A DNA stretch of 60,593 nt from Prolixibacteraceae bacterium (GCA_019459485.1 JAIBEZ010000111.1:1-60593); one strand, 5' to 3'. Shown: positions 16,012-25,697, counted from the first letter of the stretch. Numbers and translations: made by a program. Notes: generated by a model not told the origin, from the letters alone.

Positions 16012-16827
16012 GTGGATCAACAGCAAAATAAATACTTCCCGACAATTAAAGATGCCGTTCATCTGGTGGTGCTTTATATATTTATACAAACGCTTGTCGA
16101 TTTCCCACTGGCCCTACTTGATTATTACAACGGTACTGATTATTTGTACCATCCTGTAAAGAAAATCATTTTGGGTATCGGCTCCACAGTCTTCATCTTT
16201 TACTATGCCTGGCGCCGGGCAGGTGTGCCGCTGAAAGAGCTTTTCCCATACAAATCATTCAATGTTTTAATCTTAATTCCCGTTCTGTTTTTCCTGTGGG
16301 CAGCGCACAATTTAATCGGAGAAGTTAATGTTTGGGTTGACAAAGCCATACCTCCCCCACCCTGGTTCTGGGAAATGTTCAATAAAATATTCGAAAACGA
16401 TTACGGAATTTATGGCGCGATATTAAAAGTGGTTATCATGGCGCCAATCATCGAGGAATTGATATTCAGGGGAGTAATTATGCACGGGTTGATGCGGAAC
16501 TATTCGAAATTCACCGCTGTTTTTGTTTCGGCACTGATGTTCGCACTGTTTCATCTCAATCCTTGGCAGTTCCCGGCGACTTTCATTCTTGGCATTGTGC
16601 TCGGAATCCTGATGCTTCGCACCCGCAATATCTATTTGTGTATTCTTGGTCATGCGATCAACAATGGATTGGTTTTAATCAGCATCGAATATTGGGACGT
16701 GATTCAGAAAACTTCTTTTTTCCAAAGCAGCAAAACCAACCAACTTCTGATCAGCGCTTTGATTGCAACAGCATCATTGGTTCTAATCTTCCTGTTAAGC
16801 GTTCAGCGCAAACCAAAAAACAATTAA
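16012..16827 (+). CDS. CPBP family intramembrane glutamic endopeptidase
   Basis: Membrane protease of the CPBP (CAAX-processing/bacteriocin immunity, Abi) family. The 271-residue product has about seven hydrophobic helices. The motif E148-E149-L-I-F-R153 and the second motif F177-x3-H181 carry the predicted catalytic and metal-like residues. The start is a GTG; no better ATG precedes the first helix. Substrate unknown. It is divergent from rpmB and lies 73 bases before coaD. Confidence 0.9.
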   Translation: MDQQQNKYFPTIKDAVHLVVLYIFIQTLVDFPLALLDYYNGTDYLYHPVKKIILGIGSTVFIFYYAWRRAGVPLKELFPYKSFNVLILIPVLFFLWAAHNLIGEVNVWVDKAIPPPPWFWEMFNKIFENDYGIYGAILKVVIMAPIIEELIFRGVIMHGLMRNYSKFTAVFVSALMFALFHLNPWQFPATFILGIVLGILMLRTRNIYLCILGHAINNGLVLISIEYWDVIQKTSFFQSSKTNQLLISALIATASLVLIFLLSVQRKPKNN

Positions 16828-16900
16828 TCCTGAAGGTTTGCCTGCAGCTTTTGAATAAACTCTATATTTACAACTCATTTTTTCTGAAAAAGACAAAATT

Positions 16901-17380
16901 ATGGAGCGAATTGCCATTTTTCCCGGATCATTTGATCCATTTACTATTGGGCACGAAAGCATTGTTAAAAGGGCCATTCCGATGTTCGACAAGATTATCA
17001 TCATGATCGGCTACAACGCTAATAAAAGATCATTTTTCCCCATTGAAAAACGAGAAAGGTGGATCAATGAAGTTTTCAAAGATGAGCCCACGGTTTCGGT
17101 GGAATGTTACCAGGGACTCACCGTAGATTTTTGCAGGAAAGTAAATGCCGGCTATATTCTCAGAGGCCTGCGCACATCTGCTGACTTTGAATTTGAACGA
17201 GCCATTGCCCAGGTAAATAAAATGATGCACCCAAAAATTGAATCAGTTTTTCTGCTGACCACTCCCGAATTTACACCCATTAATTCGACCATCGTTCGCG
17301 ACATCATTTTACATGGAGGCGACGCCAGCAAGTTTCTTCCGGCCGCATTGAACATGTCGGAATTTAAAAAGGAAGAATAA
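16901..17380 (+). CDS. coaD: Phosphopantetheine adenylyltransferase
   Basis: Penultimate enzyme of coenzyme A synthesis; transfers AMP from ATP to 4'-phosphopantetheine. 159 residues, the usual length. Nucleotidyltransferase motif PGSFDPFTIGH (8-18), a R-G-L-R motif around residue 88 and the final I-N-S-T-I-V-R-D-I segment are visible. Confidence 0.97.
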   Translation: MERIAIFPGSFDPFTIGHESIVKRAIPMFDKIIIMIGYNANKRSFFPIEKRERWINEVFKDEPTVSVECYQGLTVDFCRKVNAGYILRGLRTSADFEFERAIAQVNKMMHPKIESVFLLTTPEFTPINSTIVRDIILHGGDASKFLPAALNMSEFKKEE

Positions 17381-17437
17381 AATATTACTGATCATTCCTC
17401 GTTTTAAAGGCTGAGAAAAACCGACCAAAAAATTTTT

Positions 17438-18886
17438 ATGCACATCAGTCTATCCATCGTGAACTCCAAAATCCTGAAATCAGCTTTCGTCATTTTCTGT
17501 TTTTTTTTCGTAGCCGGAAATGCCATTTCCGCACCCGTAAAAATTACAGGAAAAGCCGCCGAATATGCCCAAAATACAATCGAACTGAATACTTTTCACG
17601 ATTATATTTCAGAAGAAACAATCAAATTGGGCGACATCAGGTTCAATTCAGAAGGAGTTTTTGAACTTGAAGTTGAACTTGCCGAAATCAGCCTTTGTTT
17701 TGCTGATTTTGATGGCTATCACGGAATGATCTATCTCGAACCCGGCAAATCGTATCAGCTGGTTTTCCCACCGAAGCGCAAATTAACCGACGCACAAAAA
17801 CGAAATCCATTTACAAAACCCGATCCGGTATGGTTTGGAATCGCAAATCCGACCAGTAACGATCTGAATGTTTTGATCCAGCAATTTGAAACGGCCTACA
17901 CAAAATACGAAAACATCTATTTTAACCAAATATTTATCAACAAATCACGACTACTCGTCGATTCGGTAAAGATGATGCTTGGCAAAGAATTTCCCAAAAC
18001 CAGCAATCCGCTTTTCGAATCTCACAAATTATTCAGGAATGCCACCCTCGAATTTGCCCTCCATCAGGGAAAAGCTGACACTTTTAAGGAATCCTATTTC
18101 AGGAAAACAAAACCGGTTTACAATCTGGCAGCCTATTCAAATTTGTTTAATCAGGTTTTTCCTGACTATTTCAGTTTTCTGGATAATTCGACCCACAATG
18201 ATGAAGTCAGGAACATGATCAACACCGCAAAATTGCAGCAACTGGATGATTATTTTCAAAAGGAGTTACAGTTTAACAAGGAATTGGCTCATTGGGTGTT
18301 GCTTAGATCATTGAAAGATGCCTATTACAGCAGAAATTTCAACAAAGCCGCGATTCTGAAAATGCTTGAACAGGTGAAGGTTGCAGGATGGAGCAGCTAC
18401 GAACAAAAAACGGCACAATTGATCAGGGCAAAACTTACCCATCTGGCCAGCGGAACCACACCACCCAAAATCAATCTCAAAGATTTGACCGGACGTGCAA
18501 TCCGCTTTTCAGACTATCCCGGCACCTATATTTACCTGCATTTTACCGATCCGAAAAATACTACCTGCCGCCAGCATCTGGATGTATTGAAGAAAATTGC
18601 AGTCCAGTACAAAGAAAAACTTGTCATTATCAATGTATTGCGTGAAGGTGCGAACTTCAAGAACGAATCAGGATGGGCAGGCATATTTACAACTACCGAC
18701 AGCGATCCCGTAACCAGCTACAAGGTAAAAACGTACCCAAATTCTTTTCTGATCGGTAAAGACGGAAAATTGCTGCTGTCACCTGCCCCAAATCCGATTG
18801 ATGGACTTGACAGGCAACTGGGACAGATTTTTAAAAGCGACCACTTCAAACAGATGCAGAAAACAAGTGGCCAGAATGTCAGATAA
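17438..18886 (+). CDS. Exported TlpA-like protein without the CxxC active site
   Basis: A 482-residue protein with an N-terminal signal (~12-31). Residues ~35-110 are beta-rich, like the DUF4369-type domain often fused to TlpA/thioredoxin domains in this phylum. The middle is helical. The C-terminal ~135 residues have a thioredoxin-like layout (INLKDLTGRAIRFSDYPG, then a strand, then KTYPNSFLIGKDGKLL), but the active-site position reads K-N-T-T-C-R-Q-H, with one Cys. It is therefore unlikely to be a dithiol reductant. Its 3' end overlaps the opposing Nudix gene by 8 bases. Confidence 0.8.
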   Translation: MHISLSIVNSKILKSAFVIFCFFFVAGNAISAPVKITGKAAEYAQNTIELNTFHDYISEETIKLGDIRFNSEGVFELEVELAEISLCFADFDGYHGMIYLEPGKSYQLVFPPKRKLTDAQKRNPFTKPDPVWFGIANPTSNDLNVLIQQFETAYTKYENIYFNQIFINKSRLLVDSVKMMLGKEFPKTSNPLFESHKLFRNATLEFALHQGKADTFKESYFRKTKPVYNLAAYSNLFNQVFPDYFSFLDNSTHNDEVRNMINTAKLQQLDDYFQKELQFNKELAHWVLLRSLKDAYYSRNFNKAAILKMLEQVKVAGWSSYEQKTAQLIRAKLTHLASGTTPPKINLKDLTGRAIRFSDYPGTYIYLHFTDPKNTTCRQHLDVLKKIAVQYKEKLVIINVLREGANFKNESGWAGIFTTTDSDPVTSYKVKTYPNSFLIGKDGKLLLSPAPNPIDGLDRQLGQIFKSDHFKQMQKTSGQNVR

Positions 18887-19511
18887 GCGGAATTGTTTTT
18901 GACAGAAATTCGCGCAAGCTTAAATAAGTATTTTCCATTACGGTGTCTAGTTCGTTGACCGCGAACCACCTCACTTCTTCGATATTTTCGTCCGACTGCG
19001 GAACCAACGTTTGGTCATCATCACAACTCATCAGGAACCATTTCGTTTCTTTCAGCACCAAATTGTCCGGAAATTTCAGGAAAGGCGACCGGTAGATATG
19101 AAATGTCGAATCGAGTTGCCTGATGATTTTCAGTCCCTTTACTGCACACTCCTCCTCCACTTCGCGAATGGCTGCAATTTCGGGCGTTTCACCCTTATCG
19201 ATTTTCCCCTTTGGCAAATCCCACACGCCCAATCGTTTGATAAACAACAATGATCGGTCGCTGTTTTTTACCAATCCACCTGCTGCGGGAATCTGAACAA
19301 ATTGCCTTTTGAAACACTCCCATAGCAATTCCATTTTATTATTCTGAAGTAGAAAATGAATGGCTTTGCTACCCTTTTCAATTTCAGTAATCAAGTCACG
19401 AACAAACCCATGATTCTCTAAATCAACCGTTTGTGTTATGTTATTTTTAGATGATTTTTTACTTTCAACACCTATTTGAAAGGTAGAGTCATTGAAAAAA
19501 ACTTTGTACAT
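18879..19511 (-). CDS. Nudix hydrolase
   Basis: A 210-residue protein with a complete Nudix box at residues 102-124: G-K-I-D-K-G-E, seven residues, R-E-V-E-E-E-C-A-V (the usual final Gly is Ala). A proline follows the box region in the normal way (LPKGK precedes). The first ~65 residues form an extra N-terminal domain. Substrate unknown; a nucleoside-diphosphate derivative is expected. The ATG lies 33 bases from the pyrE start, in opposite direction, and overlaps the pyrE -7 box. Confidence 0.9.
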   Translation of the reverse strand: MYKVFFNDSTFQIGVESKKSSKNNITQTVDLENHGFVRDLITEIEKGSKAIHFLLQNNKMELLWECFKRQFVQIPAAGGLVKNSDRSLLFIKRLGVWDLPKGKIDKGETPEIAAIREVEEECAVKGLKIIRQLDSTFHIYRSPFLKFPDNLVLKETKWFLMSCDDDQTLVPQSDENIEEVRWFAVNELDTVMENTYLSLREFLSKTIPLI

Positions 19512-19514
19512 TTG
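19507..19514 (+). promoter_or_regulatory. Possible -7 box of pyrE
   Basis: TACATTTG matches TAnnTTTG fully and ends 30 bases before the pyrE ATG. It overlaps the start codon of the Nudix gene on the other strand. Confidence 0.5.
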
Positions 19515-19544
19515 CGATCATTATTTTAGTAAAATCAAATTATC

Positions 19545-20180
19545 ATGTTAGAACAAATTCAACTCGAAGTTACAAAGAAACTACTTCAAATTAACACAAT
19601 AAAAGTACAGCCAAACAATCCCTTCACATGGGCTTCGGGCTGGAAAGCCCCAATATACTGCGATAACCGTAAAATTCTTTCTTATCCTGAAGAAAGGACT
19701 TTCATTTGCAAGCAATTTTGCAAATTAATCCGTGAAAAATATCCGCAGGCTGAAGTGATTGCCGGTGTTGCAACCGGTGCAATTGCCCACGGAATGCTGG
19801 TTGCCCAGGAATTGGGATTGCCATTTATTTATGTCAGGGCAAAACCAAAAGATCACGGACTGGAAAACCTGATTGAAGGCGACATGAAAGCCGGACAAAA
19901 AGTGGTAATTATTGAAGATCTTATTTCAACCGGACTAAGCAGCCTGAAAGCTGCCGAAGCGATCACTAATTTTGGCGGTGACGTTTTGGGAATGCTGGCT
20001 ATTTTTACATATAATTTTCCACTGGCACGTAAAAACTTTGAAGATGCAGGTTTAGAACTGACTGCTCTTAGCCGTTACCAGGTGCTGATTGATCTTGCAA
20101 TTGAGTCGGGCGATGTAAAACCCGAAGAGGTTGAAAAACTCAACAAATGGCGCGAACAGCCTGAAAGCTGGGGCAAATAG
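19545..20180 (+). CDS. pyrE: Orotate phosphoribosyltransferase
   Basis: Converts orotate and PRPP to OMP in pyrimidine synthesis. 211 residues. The PRPP loop is V-V-I-I-E-D-L-I-S-T-G (~122-132). The N-terminal part with F-T-W-A-S-G-W-K-A-P-I-Y-C-D-N-R matches the PyrE hood. Terminated by a clear hairpin 24 bases after the stop. Confidence 0.96.
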   Translation: MLEQIQLEVTKKLLQINTIKVQPNNPFTWASGWKAPIYCDNRKILSYPEERTFICKQFCKLIREKYPQAEVIAGVATGAIAHGMLVAQELGLPFIYVRAKPKDHGLENLIEGDMKAGQKVVIIEDLISTGLSSLKAAEAITNFGGDVLGMLAIFTYNFPLARKNFEDAGLELTALSRYQVLIDLAIESGDVKPEEVEKLNKWREQPESWGK

Positions 20181-20203
20181 TTAAAATATCGAACAAGTTA
20201 ATT

Positions 20204-20234
20204 TCCCCTTTTCTATGTGGAGAAGGGGATTTTT
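20204..20234 (+). terminator. Terminator after pyrE
   Basis: TCCCCTTTTC (20204-20213) pairs with GAGAAGGGGA (20220-20229), one G-T pair, loop of six, followed by TTTTT. A standard intrinsic terminator. Confidence 0.9.
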
Positions 20235-20254
20235 CATTTTAAACAATTCTCATA

Positions 20255-20704
20255 ATGGGTATTACCAAATATGTCAGCGACATTAAAATCGTCCAGAACA
20301 ATCAGAAAATAATCTACAATTACCTTTCAAACTTCGAAAACCTTTCGAAGTACGTGAACGAAGGGCTTTTGGAGAAAATGACGGAGAAAATTCCACAGAT
20401 TCAGATTTCAAATTTCGAATCGGATGCAGATTCATGCCGCTTTCAAATAAGCGGAATGGGTTTGGCCGAGATCAGGATCATTGAGCGCGAACCATCTAAA
20501 ACGATCAAAGTCGCAAGCAGCGGCAGTCTTCCTGTCGGTATCGTTTTTTGGATACAGCTTCTTCCGGTAGATGTCTACCAAACCAAGCTTCGCCTGACTT
20601 TGGATGCCGACATGGGTATGATGATTAAAATGATGGTAAACAAGAAACTGGAAGAAGGTATCAACAGCATGGCAGATATGCTGGCCGCGTTGCCTTACAG
20701 GTAA
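20255..20704 (+). CDS. SRPBCC (START-like) family protein
   Basis: 149 residues with the layout of the Bet v1/START helix-grip fold: an N-terminal YVSDIKIVQNNQKIIYNYLS segment, seven strands, and a C-terminal amphipathic helix (KMMVNKKLEEGINSMADMLA). These proteins bind hydrophobic ligands; the ligand here is unknown. No signal peptide, so cytosolic. Converges with birA. Confidence 0.8.
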   Translation: MGITKYVSDIKIVQNNQKIIYNYLSNFENLSKYVNEGLLEKMTEKIPQIQISNFESDADSCRFQISGMGLAEIRIIEREPSKTIKVASSGSLPVGIVFWIQLLPVDVYQTKLRLTLDADMGMMIKMMVNKKLEEGINSMADMLAALPYR

Positions 20705-20747
20705 GAAAACGGGCAAAACAAAAGTGTTCAGTCTCAGTTGGCAGTTT

Positions 20748-21491
20748 TCAAAGCTTGCGCAGAAATTCCACTTCTTTGAAATGAAAATCGAGGATTTCGC
20801 CGTTTTGCTTTTTGATGAGTAATTGCCCGATTTCATTGACACCGGTGATTTCTCCTTCAAACTCCACTTGTTCAGACAGAAACCAATGTTTTTCATTCAG
20901 GCGGTACAATACTGAAATGAATTCCCGGTCAATCTGTTCTTCAGCACCGTCGCGCAACAAGGAATAATACCGGTCGATTCCGGATAAAATCTCAGACAAA
21001 ACCATGTCGCAATCAAATTGCTGATTTGTCAGGTTTTTCAATGAAACCGGATTGGGTGCACTGCTGGTAAATTTGGTTTGATTGACGTTGATTCCGATAC
21101 CGATCACAGAACTTTTAATCGAACTGTACATGATCGAATTCTCAATTAAAATTCCACCCAATTTCTGATTCCCGGCATAAATATCATTTGGCCATTTTAT
21201 CCGGAGCTTGTCAACATATTTGCTGAGAGCAGTATAAATTCCGAGGGTAACAACTTTTGAAAGCATAAACTGACGGCGGATATCCAGAAAATCAGGAAAG
21301 ACCACAAATGAAAAAGTCAGGTTTTTACCGGCCTCGCTCTCCCAGAAGTTTTTCAATTGTCCCCGACCGGCAGTTTGTTCGTATGCCAAAAAGACAGTAC
21401 CCTCGGGTAAGGTATTTGACTGCAATTGGCCGTTGGCATAGTTGTTGGTAGAATCAGCGCTTGGTATGCGAATTATAACATTTCCAATCAT
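20748..21491 (-). CDS. birA: Biotin--[acetyl-CoA-carboxylase] ligase
   Basis: Attaches biotin to the carboxyl carrier protein. The ATG at 21491 gives a 247-residue protein starting MIGNVIIRIPSADSTNNYAN, which fits the family; an ATG 14 codons upstream adds an unlikely tail. Catalytic motif G-R-G-Q-L-K-N-F-W, then K-W-P-N-D-I-Y and G-G-I-L-I-E. It lacks the N-terminal DNA-binding domain, so it is a class I (non-repressor) ligase. Divergent from rsfS. Confidence 0.94.
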   Translation of the reverse strand: MIGNVIIRIPSADSTNNYANGQLQSNTLPEGTVFLAYEQTAGRGQLKNFWESEAGKNLTFSFVVFPDFLDIRRQFMLSKVVTLGIYTALSKYVDKLRIKWPNDIYAGNQKLGGILIENSIMYSSIKSSVIGIGINVNQTKFTSSAPNPVSLKNLTNQQFDCDMVLSEILSGIDRYYSLLRDGAEEQIDREFISVLYRLNEKHWFLSEQVEFEGEITGVNEIGQLLIKKQNGEILDFHFKEVEFLRKL

Positions 21492-21563
21492 TTTATTTTT
21501 TGTTATTTTTTGTGAAAGAAATTCATCATACAAGTTTAATCACTTATTATAAAGTAAAAAATT

Positions 21564-21571
21564 TATCTTTG
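21564..21571 (+). promoter_or_regulatory. Possible -7 box of the rsfS-ftsH operon
   Basis: TATCTTTG is a full TAnnTTTG match, 18 bases before the rsfS ATG. No clear -33 TTG at normal spacing. Confidence 0.5.
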
Positions 21572-21589
21572 TAGTTCTAATAAATAAAT

Positions 21590-21973
21590 ATGAATAAAAG
21601 CATTGCAGAAGCTGAAACTGAACAATTGATCGAAGCCATTGTTGAAGGAATTCAAAGAAAAAAAGGAATAGAGCTCGTTAAAATTGATCTGACAAAAATT
21701 AACCACACCGAATGCAAATATTTTATCATTTGTCACGGAAATTCAAATACACAAGTTGATGCAATTGCACATTCGGTTGAGGATACTGTTGAAGAATTAA
21801 TCAAAGAAAAAGCTTGGCACAAAGACGGATACCAGAATTCAATCTGGGTGTTGCTCGATTATGCCGACATCATGGTTCATGTTTTTCAGAAAGAAGCCAG
21901 AAAGTTGTACGATCTTGAAAACCTATGGGCAGATGCACATGTTGAATATATAAAAGAAGATAATAAGAAATAA
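21590..21973 (+). CDS. rsfS: Ribosomal silencing factor RsfS
   Basis: Binds L14 and blocks subunit joining when nutrients are low. 127 residues with the family core: VKIDLTKINHTECKYFIICHGNS-like strand, the W-V-L-L-D-Y-A-D-I-M-V-H-V-F motif and the Y-D-L-E-N-L-W-A-D-A ending. Two bases separate its stop from ftsH, so the two are co-transcribed. Confidence 0.95.
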   Translation: MNKSIAEAETEQLIEAIVEGIQRKKGIELVKIDLTKINHTECKYFIICHGNSNTQVDAIAHSVEDTVEELIKEKAWHKDGYQNSIWVLLDYADIMVHVFQKEARKLYDLENLWADAHVEYIKEDNKK

Positions 21974-21975
21974 AA

Positions 21976-24003
21976 ATGGCAGATAAGAAAAACAATAAAG
22001 TTAAGCCCAATTTGGGCAACGCGAAGCCAATGAACAACGTTCCGAAAATTAATCCATACTGGATTTACGGAGTGATCATCATTGCTTTTTTGGCCATTCA
22101 ATGGTTTACCCTGGGAGCAGGACCGGTTGAAACCAATTGGATGGATGTAAAAAACACCATGCTTCAAGGCAACGACATCAAGAAAATTATCGTTGTAAAC
22201 CGGGAAGAAGCACAAATTTACCTGAAAGAAACCAGCTACGATAAATATACCGAAAAGCTGAAAAACGGTTTTACCGCGCCTGCCAAAATCGGACCTCATT
22301 TCTTCTTCACGATTGGTTCGGTAGAAACATTTGAAGCCAGTTTACAGGAAGCACAGGAAAGTTTATCGCCTGACAACAAAATCAGTGTTGAGTACAAAAC
22401 TGTGCACAACTATTTGGGCGAACTGCTCAACTGGATTCTCCCATTTGCAATTATCATTCTTATCTGGTGGTTTATTTTCAAAAGAATGAGCAAAGGAGCC
22501 GGTGGAGGTGGTGCCGGAAATATTTTCAATGTCGGAAAATCGCAGGCAAAAGTATTTGACAAGGATTCAAGAGTTTCAACCAATTTCAAGGATGTGGCAG
22601 GCCTGGCCGAAGCCAAACAGGAAGTGGAAGAAATTGTTGATTTTTTGAAAAGCCCCGAAAAATTCACCAAATTGGGAGGTAAAATTCCTAAGGGCGCTCT
22701 TTTGGTTGGCCCTCCGGGAACCGGAAAAACATTGCTTGCAAAAGCTGTAGCAGGCGAAGCAAATGTTCCTTTCTTCTCCATGTCGGGTTCCGATTTTGTT
22801 GAAATGTTTGTCGGAGTAGGCGCTTCACGTGTTCGTGACTTATTCAAACAAGCCAAAGAAAAAGCTCCGTGTATTGTATTCATCGACGAAATTGACGCAA
22901 TCGGTCGTGCCCGTGGTAAAAATCCTAACATGGGATCGAACGACGAACGCGAAAATACTTTGAACCAGCTATTGACCGAAATGGATGGTTTTGACACCAA
23001 TTCAGGAGTAATAATACTGGCTGCCACCAACCGTGCCGACATTCTCGACAGGGCGTTGATGCGCGCAGGCCGTTTCGACCGTCAGATTCATGTTGAACTT
23101 CCCGACCTCAACGAACGTCAGGAAATATTCAACGTGCATTTAAAACCGATCAAACTTTCTCCTGAAGTTCAGGCATCTTTTCTGGCCAGACAGACTCCCG
23201 GTTTTTCAGGAGCCGACATTGCCAATGTTTGCAACGAATCGGCGCTGATTGCTGCCCGAAAAAATAAAGACATCGTAGAAAAACAAGACTTTTTGGATGC
23301 TGTTGACCGCATCATAGGTGGTCTTGAAAAGAAAAATAAAATCATTTCGGTGGATGAAAAGCGTAGAATCGCTTACCATGAAGCCGGCCACGCTACCATT
23401 AGCTGGTTGCTCGAACATGCACACCCTTTGGTAAAAGTAACCATCGTTCCCCGCGGAAAAGCGTTGGGCGCTGCCTGGTATCTTCCTGAAGAACGTTCGA
23501 TCACCACCAAAGAGCAATTGCTCGACGAAATGTGCTCGGCACTCGGCGGAAGGGCTGCCGAACAAATTTCATTCAGAAGCATCTCTTCAGGCGCACAAAA
23601 CGACCTCGAAAAAGTGACCAAGCAAGCTTATGCAATGGTTAGTATCTTTGGCATGAGCGATAAAGTTGGCAATGTCAGCTTCTATGATTCAACCGGCCAA
23701 AATGAATTCGGCTTCAGCAAACCATACAGCGAAAAAACCGCTGAACTGATTGATGCAGAATCGAAACAACTGATCGAAACTCAATACGTAAGAGCGCTGG
23801 AAGTACTGAACAAAAACAAAGACGGCCATCAGAAATTGGCAGAACTGTTGCTTGACAAAGAAGTAATTTTCAGTGAAGACCTTGAACATATTTTTGGTCA
23901 TCGCCAATGGGAAAAACCTTTGATGGTGAGCGAATCAAAAAAAGAGCTGCCCGTAGAATTACCGGGAAAACCTGAAATAAACGTCGGATCTGTACCCTAT
24001 TAA
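21976..24003 (+). CDS. ftsH: ATP-dependent zinc metalloprotease FtsH
   Basis: Membrane-bound AAA+ protease for misassembled membrane proteins and regulators. 675 residues. Two membrane helices (~28-46 and ~150-168) frame the short periplasmic domain. Walker A is GPPGTGKT (245-252), Walker B VFIDEID (~301-307), SRH region with R365-F-D-R, and the zinc-protease motif H468-E-A-G-H472. Overlaps the next gene by one base (TAATG). Confidence 0.98.
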   Translation: MADKKNNKVKPNLGNAKPMNNVPKINPYWIYGVIIIAFLAIQWFTLGAGPVETNWMDVKNTMLQGNDIKKIIVVNREEAQIYLKETSYDKYTEKLKNGFTAPAKIGPHFFFTIGSVETFEASLQEAQESLSPDNKISVEYKTVHNYLGELLNWILPFAIIILIWWFIFKRMSKGAGGGGAGNIFNVGKSQAKVFDKDSRVSTNFKDVAGLAEAKQEVEEIVDFLKSPEKFTKLGGKIPKGALLVGPPGTGKTLLAKAVAGEANVPFFSMSGSDFVEMFVGVGASRVRDLFKQAKEKAPCIVFIDEIDAIGRARGKNPNMGSNDERENTLNQLLTEMDGFDTNSGVIILAATNRADILDRALMRAGRFDRQIHVELPDLNERQEIFNVHLKPIKLSPEVQASFLARQTPGFSGADIANVCNESALIAARKNKDIVEKQDFLDAVDRIIGGLEKKNKIISVDEKRRIAYHEAGHATISWLLEHAHPLVKVTIVPRGKALGAAWYLPEERSITTKEQLLDEMCSALGGRAAEQISFRSISSGAQNDLEKVTKQAYAMVSIFGMSDKVGNVSFYDSTGQNEFGFSKPYSEKTAELIDAESKQLIETQYVRALEVLNKNKDGHQKLAELLLDKEVIFSEDLEHIFGHRQWEKPLMVSESKKELPVELPGKPEINVGSVPY

Positions 24004-24638
24004 TGGAATCAGCAAGAAATAATATTCTGGCCAAACTAAAGGCCGCACAGGAAAAAAGAGGTGAAATTGGGGAGAATATCCCCGATTTCACCTCTCCTGT
24101 TTACCATACCCTTAACGAGTCGCTGGTTCAGGAATTTAAAATAAACCTTGAATTAATTGGCGGAAAAGTTATTTTGTGTGAAACAAATTCAGAAATTGCC
24201 GCTCAGGTAAAACTGATTTGCGAGGAAAAAAATCAGGATAAACTCTTCTGTACCGATCCAATCCTCCTGAAAATTTTGGAAGGAATAGTTGAAACAAATT
24301 CAGCAGAAAACGATTTTTTAAGCCTGAACATCGGACTTACAGGCTGTGAATTTCTGGTTGCCCATCTTGGTTCTGTTTTAATCAGTTCGGCTCAAACTTC
24401 GGGACGCAGGCTGAATGTTTTTCCTGAAACGCACATAATCGTAGCCCACGAAGCACAAATAGTTGATTATTTAGACAACGCACTTGAAAAGTTGCAGGAA
24501 AAATATAAAAATAAATTACCTTCGCTCATAAGCAACATCACCGGGCCGAGCCGCACTGCCGACATTGAAAAAACATTGGTAATGGGCATGCACGGGCCAA
24601 AAAACTTGATTGTAATTATTGCCTGTAAACCTTTTTAA
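24003..24638 (+). CDS. LUD-domain protein (LutC/YkgG family)
   Basis: 211 residues with the LUD fold: helical start, G-G-K-V-I-L-C-E-T-N strand, then GLTGCEFLVAHLGSVLISSA and the ISNITGPSRTADIEKTLVMGMHGPK signature. LutC is part of an iron-sulfur lactate-oxidising complex, but LutA and LutB are not nearby, so lactate use cannot be assumed. The location between ftsH and cdsA and the one-base overlap with ftsH suggest a housekeeping link. Confidence 0.9.
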   Translation: MESARNNILAKLKAAQEKRGEIGENIPDFTSPVYHTLNESLVQEFKINLELIGGKVILCETNSEIAAQVKLICEEKNQDKLFCTDPILLKILEGIVETNSAENDFLSLNIGLTGCEFLVAHLGSVLISSAQTSGRRLNVFPETHIIVAHEAQIVDYLDNALEKLQEKYKNKLPSLISNITGPSRTADIEKTLVMGMHGPKNLIVIIACKPF

Positions 24639-24648
24639 ACTATTTGCC

Positions 24649-24855
24649 ATGGAAAAAGATTGGGTATGCGTGTTTCAAACCGGACAAAGCTTTCAGGCTG
24701 AGATTGCAAAAGAAATTCTTGAGAACGAAGAAATAAAATGTGTTATCCTCAACGAAAACGAATCAGCCTTCCCTTCTGTGGGTAATATTGAAGTAATGGT
24801 GCACAAGGATTTTGCAGAAAAAGCCACCGAATTCTTAAAAGATTTAATCAATTGA
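24649..24855 (+). CDS. DUF2007 domain protein
   Basis: 68-residue protein starting MEKDWVCVFQTGQSFQAEIA, with two beta-alpha units and the D-F-A-E-K-A-T-E-F-L-K ending. It matches the DUF2007 (putative prokaryotic signal-transducing) family, whose fold resembles PII/ferredoxin-like domains. The ATG at 24649 is chosen; an upstream frame extension lies inside the preceding gene. The stop overlaps the TTG start of cdsA. Confidence 0.88.
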   Translation: MEKDWVCVFQTGQSFQAEIAKEILENEEIKCVILNENESAFPSVGNIEVMVHKDFAEKATEFLKDLIN

Positions 24856-25676
24856 AGAAATTAGTAACTCGGACGATTACCGGAATCGTTCTCGTCTTGG
24901 TTATGCTGACCGCAATTATGGTCAGTAAATACAGTTATGCACTATTGTTCCTTGCAATAATTATTGGAGGCTCAACCGAATTCATCGGCCTTTTTAAAAA
25001 ATCTGATGTAAAACCCAACAAGTGGTTCATCTATCTGATTTCCATTCTTTCGTTCGTTGCCTCATTTCTGGCAGTCCAGGGAATCCTTGAATTCAAGTAT
25101 TTTTTTTCCATCTTCCCGGCAATACTGTTAGTAATGGCAGGAGAATTATTCCGTAAAAAAGAAAAACCTGTCGAGAACATCGCTGTTTCCATTTTTAGTA
25201 TTCTTTACATTGCCATTCCGCTTTCACTCATAAATTTCCTTGTTTTTCCCGGTCAGCTTTACGGAAATGATTATGCACCAAAATTATTGATCGCACTCTT
25301 TGCATTGATCTGGACATACGATTCGGGCGCATACCTTTTCGGCGTTTCAATGGGCAAACACCGGCTTTTCGAGCGGATCTCGCCAAAAAAATCGTGGGAA
25401 GGCGCCATCGGCGGAACATTAACTGCTTTGGTGGCAGCATTTGCAATTTCTATTTATATTCCTGAAATACAACTCATCCATTGGATTGCGATCAGCGTTC
25501 TAACAGTGATAAGTTCCACATTTGGAGATTTAACCGAATCGATGTTTAAACGGTATTTTGGCATCAAAGACAGCGGAAGCATTTTGCCCGGTCATGGTGG
25601 TGTGCTCGACCGGTTCGATTCTTTGCTGTTTGCTGTCCCGGTTATTGTCTTATATCTGAAAATAATTATCGAATAG
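24852..25676 (+). CDS. cdsA: Phosphatidate cytidylyltransferase
   Basis: Makes CDP-diacylglycerol from phosphatidate and CTP. 274 residues, about eight membrane helices. The CDS signature is visible near the C-terminus: S-x-x-K-S-W-E-G motif region, then GDLTESMFKR and KDSGSILPGHGGVLDRFDSL. Starts with TTG overlapping the preceding stop (ATTGA). First gene of the cdsA-psd-pssA phospholipid group. Confidence 0.95.
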   Translation: MKKLVTRTITGIVLVLVMLTAIMVSKYSYALLFLAIIIGGSTEFIGLFKKSDVKPNKWFIYLISILSFVASFLAVQGILEFKYFFSIFPAILLVMAGELFRKKEKPVENIAVSIFSILYIAIPLSLINFLVFPGQLYGNDYAPKLLIALFALIWTYDSGAYLFGVSMGKHRLFERISPKKSWEGAIGGTLTALVAAFAISIYIPEIQLIHWIAISVLTVISSTFGDLTESMFKRYFGIKDSGSILPGHGGVLDRFDSLLFAVPVIVLYLKIIIE

Positions 25677-25689
25677 CTCAATTAATTAC

Positions 25690-25697
25690 TATTTTTG
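25690..25697 (+). promoter_or_regulatory. Possible -7 box of psd-pssA
   Basis: TATTTTTG matches TAnnTTTG and lies 25 bases before the psd ATG. The T-run makes a chance match easier. Confidence 0.35.

Noticed and set aside
22410-23042. 210-codon open frame on the minus strand inside ftsH
   Set aside because: Shadow of ftsH codon use; low-complexity Ser/Pro-rich product and no known domain.
24003-24638. Lactate utilisation protein LutC
   Set aside because: Family match is good, but lutA and lutB are absent nearby, so the specific function is not assigned.
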